Below, piece by piece: positions 25,280 through 33,576 of a stretch of DNA of 64,000 nucleotides (position 1 is its first letter; the number at the start of each line of letters is the position of its first letter). The notes under the pieces were generated by a model, which saw only the letters and a list, made by a program, of their open reading frames with translations, was not told the DNA's origin and made no database searches. The DNA comes from Microthrixaceae bacterium. GTDB lineage: Bacteria > Actinomycetota > Acidimicrobiia > Acidimicrobiales > Microtrichaceae. The stretch spans positions 350,001-414,000 of the forward strand of contig JAMLGK010000001.1 in assembly GCA_023957995.1 (NCBI GenBank), in the 5' to 3' direction. Both the position numbers and the translations under genes were made by a program.

Positions 25280-25768
25280 TCAGCTCCAGCGCCTCGCCAG
25301 CGACACCATCTCGACCGCCGTGTACGCGCATTCCTCGCCGACGTTGTGTTCGCCGGGCCCCGCCGAGCGAGCCTCGGCCTGTGGCAGATCCTCGGTGGTG
25401 AGCACACCGAAGAGCACCGGAACACCCGTCTCGAGCTGCACGTCCTGGATTCCGCGGGCACATTCCCCGGCCACGAAGTCGTAGTGGCTTGTCTCACCCC
25501 GGATGACCGAGCCGAGACAGATGACTGCGTCCACCCGACCGGACACCGCAATGGCCTTGGCGGCGAAGGGCACCTCGAACGCACCCGGTACCCATTCCTC
25601 CACCAACGACCCGGGATCCACCCCGCAGGTCGCAGCACCTCTCCTCACCCCGTCGAGGAGGCGCAGTGTCACGTGGTCGTTGAACCGACCGCACACGACC
25701 GCCAGTCGCAGACCCGATCCGTCCCTCTCCGGTTGTGGTGCGCCCTCGGCACGTACGTTCTCAGCCAT
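25280..25768 (-). CDS. ribH: 6,7-dimethyl-8-ribityllumazine synthase
   Basis: Condenses the butanone phosphate and the ribityl-aminouracil into lumazine, the penultimate step of riboflavin synthesis; 162 aa. Motifs: VCGRFNDHVTLRLLDG, WVPGAFEVPFAAK and CLGSVIRGETSHYDFV, with the catalytic His region. The ATG overlaps the ribBA end by eight bases. Last gene of ribD-ribE-ribBA-ribH. Confidence 0.96.
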   Translation of the reverse strand: MAENVRAEGAPQPERDGSGLRLAVVCGRFNDHVTLRLLDGVRRGAATCGVDPGSLVEEWVPGAFEVPFAAKAIAVSGRVDAVICLGSVIRGETSHYDFVAGECARGIQDVQLETGVPVLFGVLTTEDLPQAEARSAGPGEHNVGEECAYTAVEMVSLARRWS

Positions 25769-27017
25769 CGAGACCCTCGATGAGGTGACCCATCCGTTGC
25801 TGCTTCGTTCTCAGGTACTCGATGTTCTCCGGATTGGGTATCGAGTGCAGTCCCACCCGCTCGGTGATCTCGAGACCGAACCCCTCCAGTCCGCCGTACT
25901 TGGAAGGGTTGTTGGTCATCAGCCGCATGGTGGTGATCCCGAGGTCGTTGAGGATCTGTGCACCGATGCCGTACTCGCGCGAATCGATGGGCAGGCCGAG
26001 TTCCACGTTGGCATCGACGGTGTCACGGCCCTGTTCCTGCAGGTCGTACGCACGGATCTTGTGGCCCAGACCGATTCCCCGGCCCTCATGCCCGCGCAGG
26101 TAGACCAGGGCTCCGAGGTCCTCGGCCGCGATCCGTTCCATCGCCGCGTGCAGTTGGATGCCGCAGTCGCAGCGCAGTGAGTGGAAGATGTCGCCCGTGA
26201 GGCACTCCGAGTGCACCCGCACCAGCACGTCGCTCTCACCCTGCACCGCTCCGCGCACGAACGCCACGTGCTGTTCACCGTCGAGGATCGACTCGTACAC
26301 GTAGCAGGTGAAGTCGCCCCAGGGCGTGGGAATGCGCGCCTCTGCCACCCGACGGATCAGCTTCTCGTGCTGTCGCCGGTGCTTGATCAGCTGCGCGATC
26401 GAGATCATCAACAGGCCGTGCTCGGCGCAGAACTCCTGCAGGTCGGGCACGCGGGCCATCGTGCCGTCGTCGTTCACGATCTCGCAGAGCACGCCCGCGG
26501 GGTACATGCCGGCCATCCGGGCCAGGTCGACCGCGGCCTCGGTGTGGCCTGCCCGCTTCAGCACGCCGCCGTCGGAGTAGCGCAGGGGAAAGATGTGTCC
26601 CGGCCTCGCCAGGTCGGCGGGTTTGGTGGCGGGATCGGTCAGGGCCCGCAGGGTCGCCGCCCGGTCGGCTGCCGAGATGCCCGTCGAGGTGCCGTGCACG
26701 TAGTCCACCGTGTAGGTGAAGGCGGTGCGGTGCGACTCGGTGTTGTCCCGCACCATCAACGGGATCTCGAGTTCGTCGAGACGCTCACCGGTCAGCGGGG
26801 CGCAGATGACACCGGAGGTGTGACGCACGAAGAACGCGATGTTCTCCGGAGTGGCGGCCTCTGCGGCCATGATCAGGTCACCCTCGTTCTCCCGGTCCTC
26901 GTCATCGACGACCACGACGATCTCACCGCGCGAGATGGCAGCGACCGCGTCGGGTATCGATGCGAACGCCGACCCCTGGGCACCCTGGTCCTGGAGTGGT
27001 TCACGTGTCATCGTCAT
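25761..27017 (-). CDS. ribBA: bifunctional DHBP synthase / GTP cyclohydrolase II
   Basis: Supplies both precursors of lumazine. The N-terminal RibB domain (about 18-215) shows DDEDRENEGDL and RAGHTEAAVDL. The C-terminal RibA domain (about 220-418) shows the Zn site in SECLTGDIFHSLRCDCG, the RGHEGRGIGL loop and the catalytic Tyr region. 418 aa, normal for the fusion. It overlaps ribE by 17 bases. Confidence 0.96.
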   Translation of the reverse strand: MTMTREPLQDQGAQGSAFASIPDAVAAISRGEIVVVVDDEDRENEGDLIMAAEAATPENIAFFVRHTSGVICAPLTGERLDELEIPLMVRDNTESHRTAFTYTVDYVHGTSTGISAADRAATLRALTDPATKPADLARPGHIFPLRYSDGGVLKRAGHTEAAVDLARMAGMYPAGVLCEIVNDDGTMARVPDLQEFCAEHGLLMISIAQLIKHRRQHEKLIRRVAEARIPTPWGDFTCYVYESILDGEQHVAFVRGAVQGESDVLVRVHSECLTGDIFHSLRCDCGIQLHAAMERIAAEDLGALVYLRGHEGRGIGLGHKIRAYDLQEQGRDTVDANVELGLPIDSREYGIGAQILNDLGITTMRLMTNNPSKYGGLEGFGLEITERVGLHSIPNPENIEYLRTKQQRMGHLIEGLDG

Positions 27018-27624
27018 GCTCCTCCGGGGCCGGGGCCCCTCCGGCTAGGTAGCCACCGAGCAGTGACTCCGCGTACTTGGCCATAACGTCCACCTCGAGG
27101 TTCACGACCGAACCGCTGGGTCTGTGTCCGAGAGTTGTCACCTCGGAAGTGTGGGGTATCACCGCCACCGAGAAGGAATCCGCGGCAGCATCGACAACGG
27201 TCAGGCTGACCCCGTCGACGGTGACAGAACCCTTCTCGACCACATAGCGGGCCAGTCCATCCGGTAGCTCGACCCGCAGGTCGGGGGCGGGCTGCAACAC
27301 CTTCGCCACCGCATCCACGTGACCCTGTACGAGGTGACCCCCGAGACGGTCTGCCAGCCGGACCGGGCGCTCCAGGTTCACCGGATCACCTGCCGCGAGG
27401 GTTCCCAACGACGTCCGCCGGAAGGTCTCGTCGCTCACATCGGCTTCCCACCAGGAACCCGAGCCGTCGTCACTTCCGGTCGCGACGACGGTGAGGCAGC
27501 AGCCGTTGACGGCGATCGAGGCACCCATGACCACGTCGTGAAGCACCACCTCGGCGTCGATCCGGAGCCTGGAACCACGCAGGGAGTTGACCCGACCCAG
27601 TTCTTCGACGATTCCGGTGAACAT
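27001..27624 (-). CDS. ribE: riboflavin synthase alpha chain
   Basis: Dismutates two lumazines to riboflavin; 207 aa. Two lumazine-binding repeats begin MFTGIVEELGRV and GGHLVQGHVDAV; the catalytic NGCCLTVV and the second-repeat DGVSLTVVDA motifs are present. It starts three bases after ribD on the same transcript. The last ~15 residues are an acidic tail overlapping ribBA. Confidence 0.96.
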   Translation of the reverse strand: MFTGIVEELGRVNSLRGSRLRIDAEVVLHDVVMGASIAVNGCCLTVVATGSDDGSGSWWEADVSDETFRRTSLGTLAAGDPVNLERPVRLADRLGGHLVQGHVDAVAKVLQPAPDLRVELPDGLARYVVEKGSVTVDGVSLTVVDAAADSFSVAVIPHTSEVTTLGHRPSGSVVNLEVDVMAKYAESLLGGYLAGGAPAPEEHDDDT

Positions 27625-27627
27625 CAG

Positions 27628-28689
27628 CTACTCCCCGTTCGACTGTGATCCGCAGGGCACGAGCTCGATCCTGAGGTCTGCCCCGACCCGCTCGACCGAG
27701 CTGAAACCGCCGCGCCAGAGTTCGGAGATGTCGAACACTCCCTGTCCACCGAAGAGCCCCTTTGCATCCTCACCACCGAAGAGCGCTGGCGCCAGGTACA
27801 CCACGTAGCGGTCGACCAGTCCGGCCCGGTGGAACTCACCTGCCACCCCGGAGCCGCCCTCCACCAACAGCTGCATCACACCCTCGCCGCCCAGCTGGTC
27901 GAGCAGGTCGCCCAGGTCACCGCTGTACTCGGTGCAGGGGTTCACGCGCGCCTCGGGTGAGACCGCCCCGAGGACGATCCGGCGGGGGTCGACCTTGGCG
28001 CGGTCGACGCCCTCGGCATAGGGCGAGGCCACGTGGTAGTCGCGCACCGTCAGCGAGGGGTCGTCCCGACGAACCGTGCCCGCTCCGACCACCAGGGCGT
28101 CGGACTCCGCGCGCAGCCGGTGTCCGTCGGCGCGCGCCTCCGGAGAGGTGATCCACTGGGAACTCCCGTTGGGCGCAGCGGTCCCGCCGTCGAGCGTCGC
28201 CGCCAGTTTCAGAACCACCCAGGGGCGACCGGTCTCGCGGTGCCTCACATAAGGCGTGAGTTGGGCGCGGACCTGGTCGGACTGCACTCCCACGGTCACC
28301 TCGACCCCGGCTTCGCGCAGGGCCTCGATCCCGCGCCCGCTCACCTGCGGGTCGGGATCCTGGATGCCGACCACGACGCGTGCGATCCCCGCCTCGAGGA
28401 TCGCTTCCGTGCAGGGCGGGGTCCGGCCGGTGTGACCGCACGGTTCGAGGGTCACATAGAGGGTGGCCCCCCGGGCCATCTCGCCGGCCTTGGCGATGGC
28501 TGTGACCTCCGCATGCGGTCCTCCGGGCGGGGCGGTGGCACCTTCGTGGAAGCGGCCGTCAGCAGTTCTCACCACAGCACCGACCCAAGGGTTCGGACTC
28601 GTGGTGCAGCGCACGGTTGCCGCAGCGGAGATGGCGCGCACCATGGCCTCACGATCACCCGCATTCTCTGCGGCCGTCTCGAGGTTCAC
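27628..28689 (-). CDS. ribD: bifunctional riboflavin deaminase/reductase
   Basis: Two consecutive steps from the GTP cyclohydrolase II product: deamination, then reduction of the ribosyl group. The N-terminal deaminase domain has the zinc site HAEVTAI and LEPCGHTGRTPPCTEAIL. The C-terminal reductase domain begins around residue 150 (VVLKLAATLDGGTA) and includes VEGGSGVAGEF. 353 aa; GTG start with GGAG eight bases upstream. The 92-base gap to moaB is too short for an FMN riboswitch and none is seen. Confidence 0.96.
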   Translation of the reverse strand: MNLETAAENAGDREAMVRAISAAATVRCTTSPNPWVGAVVRTADGRFHEGATAPPGGPHAEVTAIAKAGEMARGATLYVTLEPCGHTGRTPPCTEAILEAGIARVVVGIQDPDPQVSGRGIEALREAGVEVTVGVQSDQVRAQLTPYVRHRETGRPWVVLKLAATLDGGTAAPNGSSQWITSPEARADGHRLRAESDALVVGAGTVRRDDPSLTVRDYHVASPYAEGVDRAKVDPRRIVLGAVSPEARVNPCTEYSGDLGDLLDQLGGEGVMQLLVEGGSGVAGEFHRAGLVDRYVVYLAPALFGGEDAKGLFGGQGVFDISELWRGGFSSVERVGADLRIELVPCGSQSNGE

Positions 28690-28781
28690 CGGTGAAGCTC
28701 CATTGGATCCATCGTACCAACCCCGGAGGCGTCCGGTCGAATGCGATCCGTCCGTAGGAATTTCGACCGCCCGGTGTGGAC

Positions 28782-29315
28782 TCAGTCCTGTGCGTCAGAG
28801 CCGGTCGGGTGCCGACTCGTCGCGTCAGCCATCAGCTCCACGATGTGGGGGAGCACGTCCATGACGGCCTCGAGCATCTCCACGGCCCCCTTGGGGGAAC
28901 CCGGAGTGTTGAGTATCAGCGCACGACCCCGGATACCCGCGATGTTCCGGGAGAGGCGGCCCAGTGGATTGACCGCCCTCATGGCCTCGGCCAGGCCGGG
29001 GGCGCCGCGGTCGAGAACGCGCTTGGTGGCCTCGGGCGTGACGTCACGCGGCCCGAACCCGGTTCCACCGGTGGTGACGATCACGCCATTGAAGCCGTAG
29101 GCCATGTAGGTCAACGTGTTGGCGACCTCGTTGACGCCGTCGGCCATCACCCGGTGTTCGACGACCTCGAAACCGGCACCCCGGAGGTACTCCACCACCG
29201 CGGGTCCACCGGTGTCGTCGCGGGTGCCCGCGGCCACGCCGTCGGACACGGTCAGCACCTTCGCCACGAGCTCGACTGGGGAATCCGGCAACTGCTGATC
29301 TCCTGTGGTCGGCAA
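28782..29315 (-). CDS. MoaB/MogA-family molybdopterin biosynthesis protein
   Basis: 177 aa of the MoCF-binding fold, probably adenylating molybdopterin. Motifs are VSDGVAAGTRDDTGG, TTGGTGFGPRDVTPEA and LNTPGSPKGAVEMLEA. It lies five bases after rsmB. It is the only molybdenum-cofactor gene in the window, so the exact role (MogA or MoaB) is uncertain. Confidence 0.9.
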   Translation of the reverse strand: MPTTGDQQLPDSPVELVAKVLTVSDGVAAGTRDDTGGPAVVEYLRGAGFEVVEHRVMADGVNEVANTLTYMAYGFNGVIVTTGGTGFGPRDVTPEATKRVLDRGAPGLAEAMRAVNPLGRLSRNIAGIRGRALILNTPGSPKGAVEMLEAVMDVLPHIVELMADATSRHPTGSDAQD

Positions 29316-29320
29316 CCGCC

Positions 29321-30544
29321 TCAGGCGGTCGCTTCCGTATCCGCCGATGGTACCCCTCCCAGGCGGTAGGCGAACATGGCCATCCCGTCGGTCTCGGCTG
29401 TCTGTGGCAACAACAGCACACCTCTACCGTGAGGTTCCCACGGAGGGCCCGGCAATTCGAGTGGCTCGAGGTCGGGCCAGGTGACCGCCAGGTGCTGGTC
29501 CACCTCGATCGACTCGACTGCGGTGAGCGTGCAGACGCTGTAGAGGAGCACACCACCGGGACGCAGCAGGGGCACCGCCGCATCCAACATCGAACGCTGC
29601 AGTGCGGCGAGCCGCTCCGGCGCGGACGCCTCGACGCGCCAACGCGCATCCGGACGTCGCCTGAGCACGCCCAGTCCAGAACACGGTGCATCGATCAGCA
29701 CCGCGTCCGCGGTGGCGGTTCGCAGGGGTGGGTGCGTCGCATCCATGACCAGCGGTAGGACACCGCCGGCACTCAGCCGCTGCTTGTTGGCAACGATCAA
29801 CCCGATCCTGCTGCTGCGGCTGTCCCCCGCCACAACCGTCGCCCCGCCTGCGGCGAGAGCAGTGGCCTTGCCTCCCGGGGCAGCACACAGATCGAGCACG
29901 AGCGGAGGGTCGACCCGGTCGGGTTCGGCCGATCCGAGCAGGGCACCCAGGTGTTCGGCCACCTGTTGCGAAGCCGGATCCTGGACATATCCGTCGGCAC
30001 GCACATGGGTGGTGGCCGGTTCGTTCATCGAACGGAGCGCGTCCCTCGCCCGATCGGCTCCGAGGTCTCCCGTGAGCCGATCGAGGATCCAGTCGGGATA
30101 GGACAGCTCAGTGGCATCGTCGGGATACTCGACCGGGGCCTTGCTCACGCGCCTGAGCACCGCGTTGACCAAGCCCCGGTAGCGCTTGGGCGTGGCGCCC
30201 ACCGTTGCCGAAACAGCGGCGTAGGACGGGATATCACTGCGGTGGACGAGCTGGTAGGCACCGAGCACCAGCGAGCGGGCCGCTGCGGGGGGTGGGTCCT
30301 CGGAGAGGAACCTGCCGACCAGGTACTCACAGGACCTCTGGTAGCGAAGTGAGCCGTAGACGAGATCGGTGACCAGCGCGCGGTCCCGCTCATCGAGCCC
30401 CGACCGGCCCAGCGCTGCGGGCAGGGCGATGTTGGCGAACGCACCCTGGTCCTGCACGCGGGCAAGAGCGCCCAGTGCCACCTTGCGGGTGGCGACTCCC
30501 TCGTCGGTGCTGTGAGGGGTCGAGGACCGCGGGCCACCGCTCAT
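29321..30544 (-). CDS. rsmB: 16S rRNA m5C967 methyltransferase
   Basis: SAM-dependent cytosine-C5 methyltransferase; 407 aa. The N-terminal NusB-like RNA-binding domain (about 18-145) is followed by the SAM motif LDLCAAPGGKATALA and the catalytic IDAPCSGLGVLRRRPDARW with the PC nucleophile. The ATG overlaps the fmt stop (ATGA). Confidence 0.95.
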   Translation of the reverse strand: MSGGPRSSTPHSTDEGVATRKVALGALARVQDQGAFANIALPAALGRSGLDERDRALVTDLVYGSLRYQRSCEYLVGRFLSEDPPPAAARSLVLGAYQLVHRSDIPSYAAVSATVGATPKRYRGLVNAVLRRVSKAPVEYPDDATELSYPDWILDRLTGDLGADRARDALRSMNEPATTHVRADGYVQDPASQQVAEHLGALLGSAEPDRVDPPLVLDLCAAPGGKATALAAGGATVVAGDSRSSRIGLIVANKQRLSAGGVLPLVMDATHPPLRTATADAVLIDAPCSGLGVLRRRPDARWRVEASAPERLAALQRSMLDAAVPLLRPGGVLLYSVCTLTAVESIEVDQHLAVTWPDLEPLELPGPPWEPHGRGVLLLPQTAETDGMAMFAYRLGGVPSADTEATA

Positions 30545-31413
30545 GTGCCGAGCCTCGCTCCCTCGGAGAGCCTCGCACCGTTCAGGAAGTCGGCCGCATC
30601 CATCGCGGCGCGCCCTTCGGGCTGCACCCGGGAGAGCCGCAGCGCACCGGAACCGCAGTGCACCGCCACACCGTCGATGGTGCCCGGCGCTGCGTCCACC
30701 TCATCAGCCGCGGAAACGGGTTCAGCCTCCAGGATCTTCAGCCGGCGACCCTCCAGGGTGCTCCAGGCCCCACCGATCCGCACGATCCGGTCCAGCTCCA
30801 CCGCCGATTCCTCCCAGTGGAGCTGGCGGTCGGCATTCGTGAGCTTGGATGCATAGGTGACCCCGTCACCCGACTGCGCCGTGGCTTCCCCCAGGCCGTC
30901 GGCGAGGGTCTTCACGAGCAGCTCGGATCCCACGACCGTGAGCTGCTCACGCAGCTCTGCCGCGGTGGTCCGGTCACCGATCGACACCTCTGCACGTGCG
31001 TAGACCGCACCGGTGTCCAGGCCTTCCTCGACCTGCATCACGCACACCCCGGTGGTCTCGTCCCCCGCCAGGATCGCCCGCTCCACCGGTGCCGCACCGC
31101 GCCAACGCGGAAGCAGCGAGAAGTGCAGGTTCACCATCGGCACGGCGTTGAGCACCTCCACCGGGATCAACCGGCCGAAGGCCACCACCACACCCAGTTC
31201 GGCACCCACCCCCGTGGTATCGGCAAGGTCGTGGCTCACCTCGAGCCCGAGTTCCGCGGCTCGCTCCCCGACCGGGGTCGGCACCGGGGCACCGCGCCTG
31301 GAGCGCCGGCGCGGCGGGTTGGTCACCACGAGTGCGATGTCGTGACCAGCGCCATGAAGGGCCTCGAGTGGCCCAACGGCCATCGCGGGGCTACCCAGAT
31401 AGACCAGCCTCAC
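30541..31413 (-). CDS. fmt: methionyl-tRNA formyltransferase
   Basis: Formylates initiator Met-tRNA using 10-formyl-THF; 290 aa from the GTG at 31411-31413 (VRLVYLGSPAMAV). The longer open frame continues into def and is not used. The formyl-donor site is NLHFSLLPRWRGAAP with the Asn/His pair; EEGLDTGAVYA follows. It is slightly shorter than the ~310-aa norm, the C-terminal domain being compact. It starts 13 bases after def. Confidence 0.95.
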   Translation of the reverse strand: MRLVYLGSPAMAVGPLEALHGAGHDIALVVTNPPRRRSRRGAPVPTPVGERAAELGLEVSHDLADTTGVGAELGVVVAFGRLIPVEVLNAVPMVNLHFSLLPRWRGAAPVERAILAGDETTGVCVMQVEEGLDTGAVYARAEVSIGDRTTAAELREQLTVVGSELLVKTLADGLGEATAQSGDGVTYASKLTNADRQLHWEESAVELDRIVRIGGAWSTLEGRRLKILEAEPVSAADEVDAAPGTIDGVAVHCGSGALRLSRVQPEGRAAMDAADFLNGARLSEGARLGT

Positions 31414-31426
31414 GCGCCGGCGCCGC

Positions 31427-31999
31427 TCAACGACGCTCCTGACCGAACAGGAAGCGCTTGCGCCGGGTCGGCTCGGGGCTGTTGGCGGGGTCGGGAACCA
31501 CCTCGCCCATCTGCATCTCGCGGAGGCGTCGCTTGGCGTCCCGACGGGTCTCGTCATCGAGGTGGTCGAGCACCAGAATCCCGTCCAGATGGTCGAGTTC
31601 GTGCTGGATCAGCCGACTGAGCAACTCGTCGGCCTCGAACTCCACCTCGTTGCCATCGAGATCGATCCCCTTGACCCCGATCTGTTTCGGACGCACCACC
31701 TCGAAGTGCTGGCCCGGGACCGACAAACAGCCCTCCTCGAAGGTCCACTCACCGTCGGACCCCGTTATCTCGGGGTTCAGCAACACCCTCGCACCGTCGT
31801 CGTCGCCGAGGTCGTAGACGAAGAAGCGTTGGCCCACACCGACCTGGGGAGCTGCCAGGCCCAGGCCCGGGGCGTCGTACATCGTGATGAACATCTGCTC
31901 GCTGAGCTTCACCAGTGCGGAGTCGATGTCGGTGACCTCATCGGCGCGCTGGCGCAGCACGGGGTCACCGGCGATTCTGATGGCCTGAGGGCTTGACAT
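31427..31999 (-). CDS. def: peptide deformylase
   Basis: Fe/Zn enzyme removing the formyl group from nascent proteins; 190 aa from the ATG at 31997-31999. The three motifs are GLGLAAPQVG, EGCLSVPG (metal Cys) and HELDHLDG (HExxH). TAGCCT lies seven bases before the ATG with no Shine-Dalgarno sequence, so a leaderless message is likely. The open frame upstream crosses the divergent gene and is not used. Confidence 0.96.
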   Translation of the reverse strand: MSSPQAIRIAGDPVLRQRADEVTDIDSALVKLSEQMFITMYDAPGLGLAAPQVGVGQRFFVYDLGDDDGARVLLNPEITGSDGEWTFEEGCLSVPGQHFEVVRPKQIGVKGIDLDGNEVEFEADELLSRLIQHELDHLDGILVLDHLDDETRRDAKRRLREMQMGEVVPDPANSPEPTRRKRFLFGQERR

Positions 32000-32023
32000 G
32001 GACCCAAGGCTACCGTTGCGGCG

Positions 32024-32680
32024 GTGGCACCGGAATCGGGATCGGATCGTGGGTTCGACGGAACCAGCCACTACTTCGACGACAACCCTGCGACTCCGAG
32101 CCGCCCGGGCATCGTGCGGCTGCAGTTGCCCGACGGAGAGTTCCGACTGCACACCGACCGCGGCGTCTTCTCCGCCGATCGGGTGGACACCGGAACCAAG
32201 TCACTGCTGGTGGAGACCAGCCCGGTTCTCCGGGGCCCCACCCCTTTGCCGGACGGTGATCTGGTGGACCTGGGGGCAGGCTACGGACCGATCACCGTGG
32301 CCCTCGCCCATCGCCACCCCTCGCGCCGCATCTGGGCGGTAGAGCCGAATGAGCGGGCGAGGGAGCTCTGCCGGGCCAACGTGGACGCCAACTGCCCGGA
32401 TGCACGGGTCAGCATCGTTGCACCCGAGGAGGTACCGCCCGACCTCATCGCTGCGGCCATGTTCTCCAATCCCCCCATACGGATCGGTAAGCCGGCGCTG
32501 CATTCGATGCTCCTGCAATGGCTCGGAATGCTCGCGCCGGAGGGCACGGCATGGCTGGTCGTGCAGCGCCACCTCGGATCCGACTCCCTGGCTCGCTGGA
32601 TCGCATCGAACGGCTACGTGGTCGAGCGGGTGGCATCGCGCAAGGGCTACCGGATCCTGTCGGTCCGTTCGCCCCACTAG
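32024..32680 (+). CDS. RsmC-like small-domain methyltransferase
   Basis: 218 aa SAM-dependent methyltransferase of the MTS (RsmC/RlmG) type, probably modifying a guanine in rRNA. It has the SAM-binding VDLGAGYGPITVALA and the catalytic NPP motif in MFSNPPIRIGK. Only the catalytic domain is present. GTG start at 32024 with TACCGT seven bases upstream, hence possibly leaderless. It is divergent from def with a 24-base gap and overlaps the next gene's stop by four bases. Confidence 0.88.
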   Translation: MAPESGSDRGFDGTSHYFDDNPATPSRPGIVRLQLPDGEFRLHTDRGVFSADRVDTGTKSLLVETSPVLRGPTPLPDGDLVDLGAGYGPITVALAHRHPSRRIWAVEPNERARELCRANVDANCPDARVSIVAPEEVPPDLIAAAMFSNPPIRIGKPALHSMLLQWLGMLAPEGTAWLVVQRHLGSDSLARWIASNGYVVERVASRKGYRILSVRSPH

Positions 32681-33573
32681 GCGGTCGAAACCTCCCGGAG
32701 GGCCCTCAGGGCACAGGTCCGAAGCGGCGCCGGAGAGTCGGCGTCGGAGAGGATCGCGAGCGAATGGGTCACCGCCCAGCCTCTCCCCCGCTGCCAGGTG
32801 TCATCATCGATCGGGTCGTTCAGGGATGCTGCGGCTGACCTGAAGACCGCTCGATCGGCGCTGCCGAACAGCGACCACGCCCCCAGCAGGTCTGTCGCGG
32901 GATCACCGGAGGTGATGTCACCGAAGTCGATGACCGCCGCGAGATACCCGCCGCTCGCCACGATGTTCATGGGGTGCAGGTCGCCGTGCAGCCACAGTGC
33001 GGCGCCATCCCACCGAGGCGTTTCGACTGCGCGCCGCCAGGCGTCGGCGAGCGCGGGCGGCGACACCCCTCCGTCGACCAGGAGGGGTTGCACCGCACGG
33101 AGCCGTTGCATGGTCAGGTCGTCGCGGTCCTCCAACGGTCCGCCGCGCCAGGGGTTGAGCGGCGCGTCCATCGGAGCCAGCCGATGCAGCGCCGCCACGA
33201 ACCCACCGAGGGTCTCGGCTGCCACGGTGGTGTCGATCGGGTCACCCGCGCCGGCCGGATGACCCTCGAACCAGGGAACCACGGTCCAGCCGAACGGGTA
33301 GTAGTCGGTCGGCCCACCGACCCTGACCGGCTCCGGCACCGGCAGCGGCAGGCCTGGAGTGATGAGCGGCAGCCACTCGATCTCGTTGGCGACCAGGACC
33401 GCCGCAGCCGAATGACGCGGCAGGCGCACCGCCAGGTCCTTCCCGAGCCGCACCAGTACGTTGTCCCAGCCGTTGGCCACCAACGACAGTGGAAGGCCCA
33501 GCAGGTCGCGATGCTGATCCTCGAGCAGGCGCTGCACCAGAGCGATGTCGATGTCCACCTCCGCCGCGGGCAT
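32677..33573 (-). CDS. aminoglycoside-phosphotransferase-family kinase
   Basis: 298 aa, APH/choline-kinase fold. The catalytic loop LHGDLHPMN (about residue 195) and the metal-binding IDFGDITSGD are intact, and RLGKDLAVRLPR holds the ATP-binding Lys. The substrate is unknown; such genes often act on metabolites, and nothing indicates a resistance role. It is just downstream of priA, three bases apart. Confidence 0.88.
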   Translation of the reverse strand: MPAAEVDIDIALVQRLLEDQHRDLLGLPLSLVANGWDNVLVRLGKDLAVRLPRHSAAAVLVANEIEWLPLITPGLPLPVPEPVRVGGPTDYYPFGWTVVPWFEGHPAGAGDPIDTTVAAETLGGFVAALHRLAPMDAPLNPWRGGPLEDRDDLTMQRLRAVQPLLVDGGVSPPALADAWRRAVETPRWDGAALWLHGDLHPMNIVASGGYLAAVIDFGDITSGDPATDLLGAWSLFGSADRAVFRSAAASLNDPIDDDTWQRGRGWAVTHSLAILSDADSPAPLRTCALRALREVSTA

Positions 33574-33576
33574 CGG

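Noticed and set aside
28690..28781. FMN riboswitch upstream of ribD
   Set aside because: The gap is 92 bases, too short for the element, and no conserved FMN-aptamer blocks are present.
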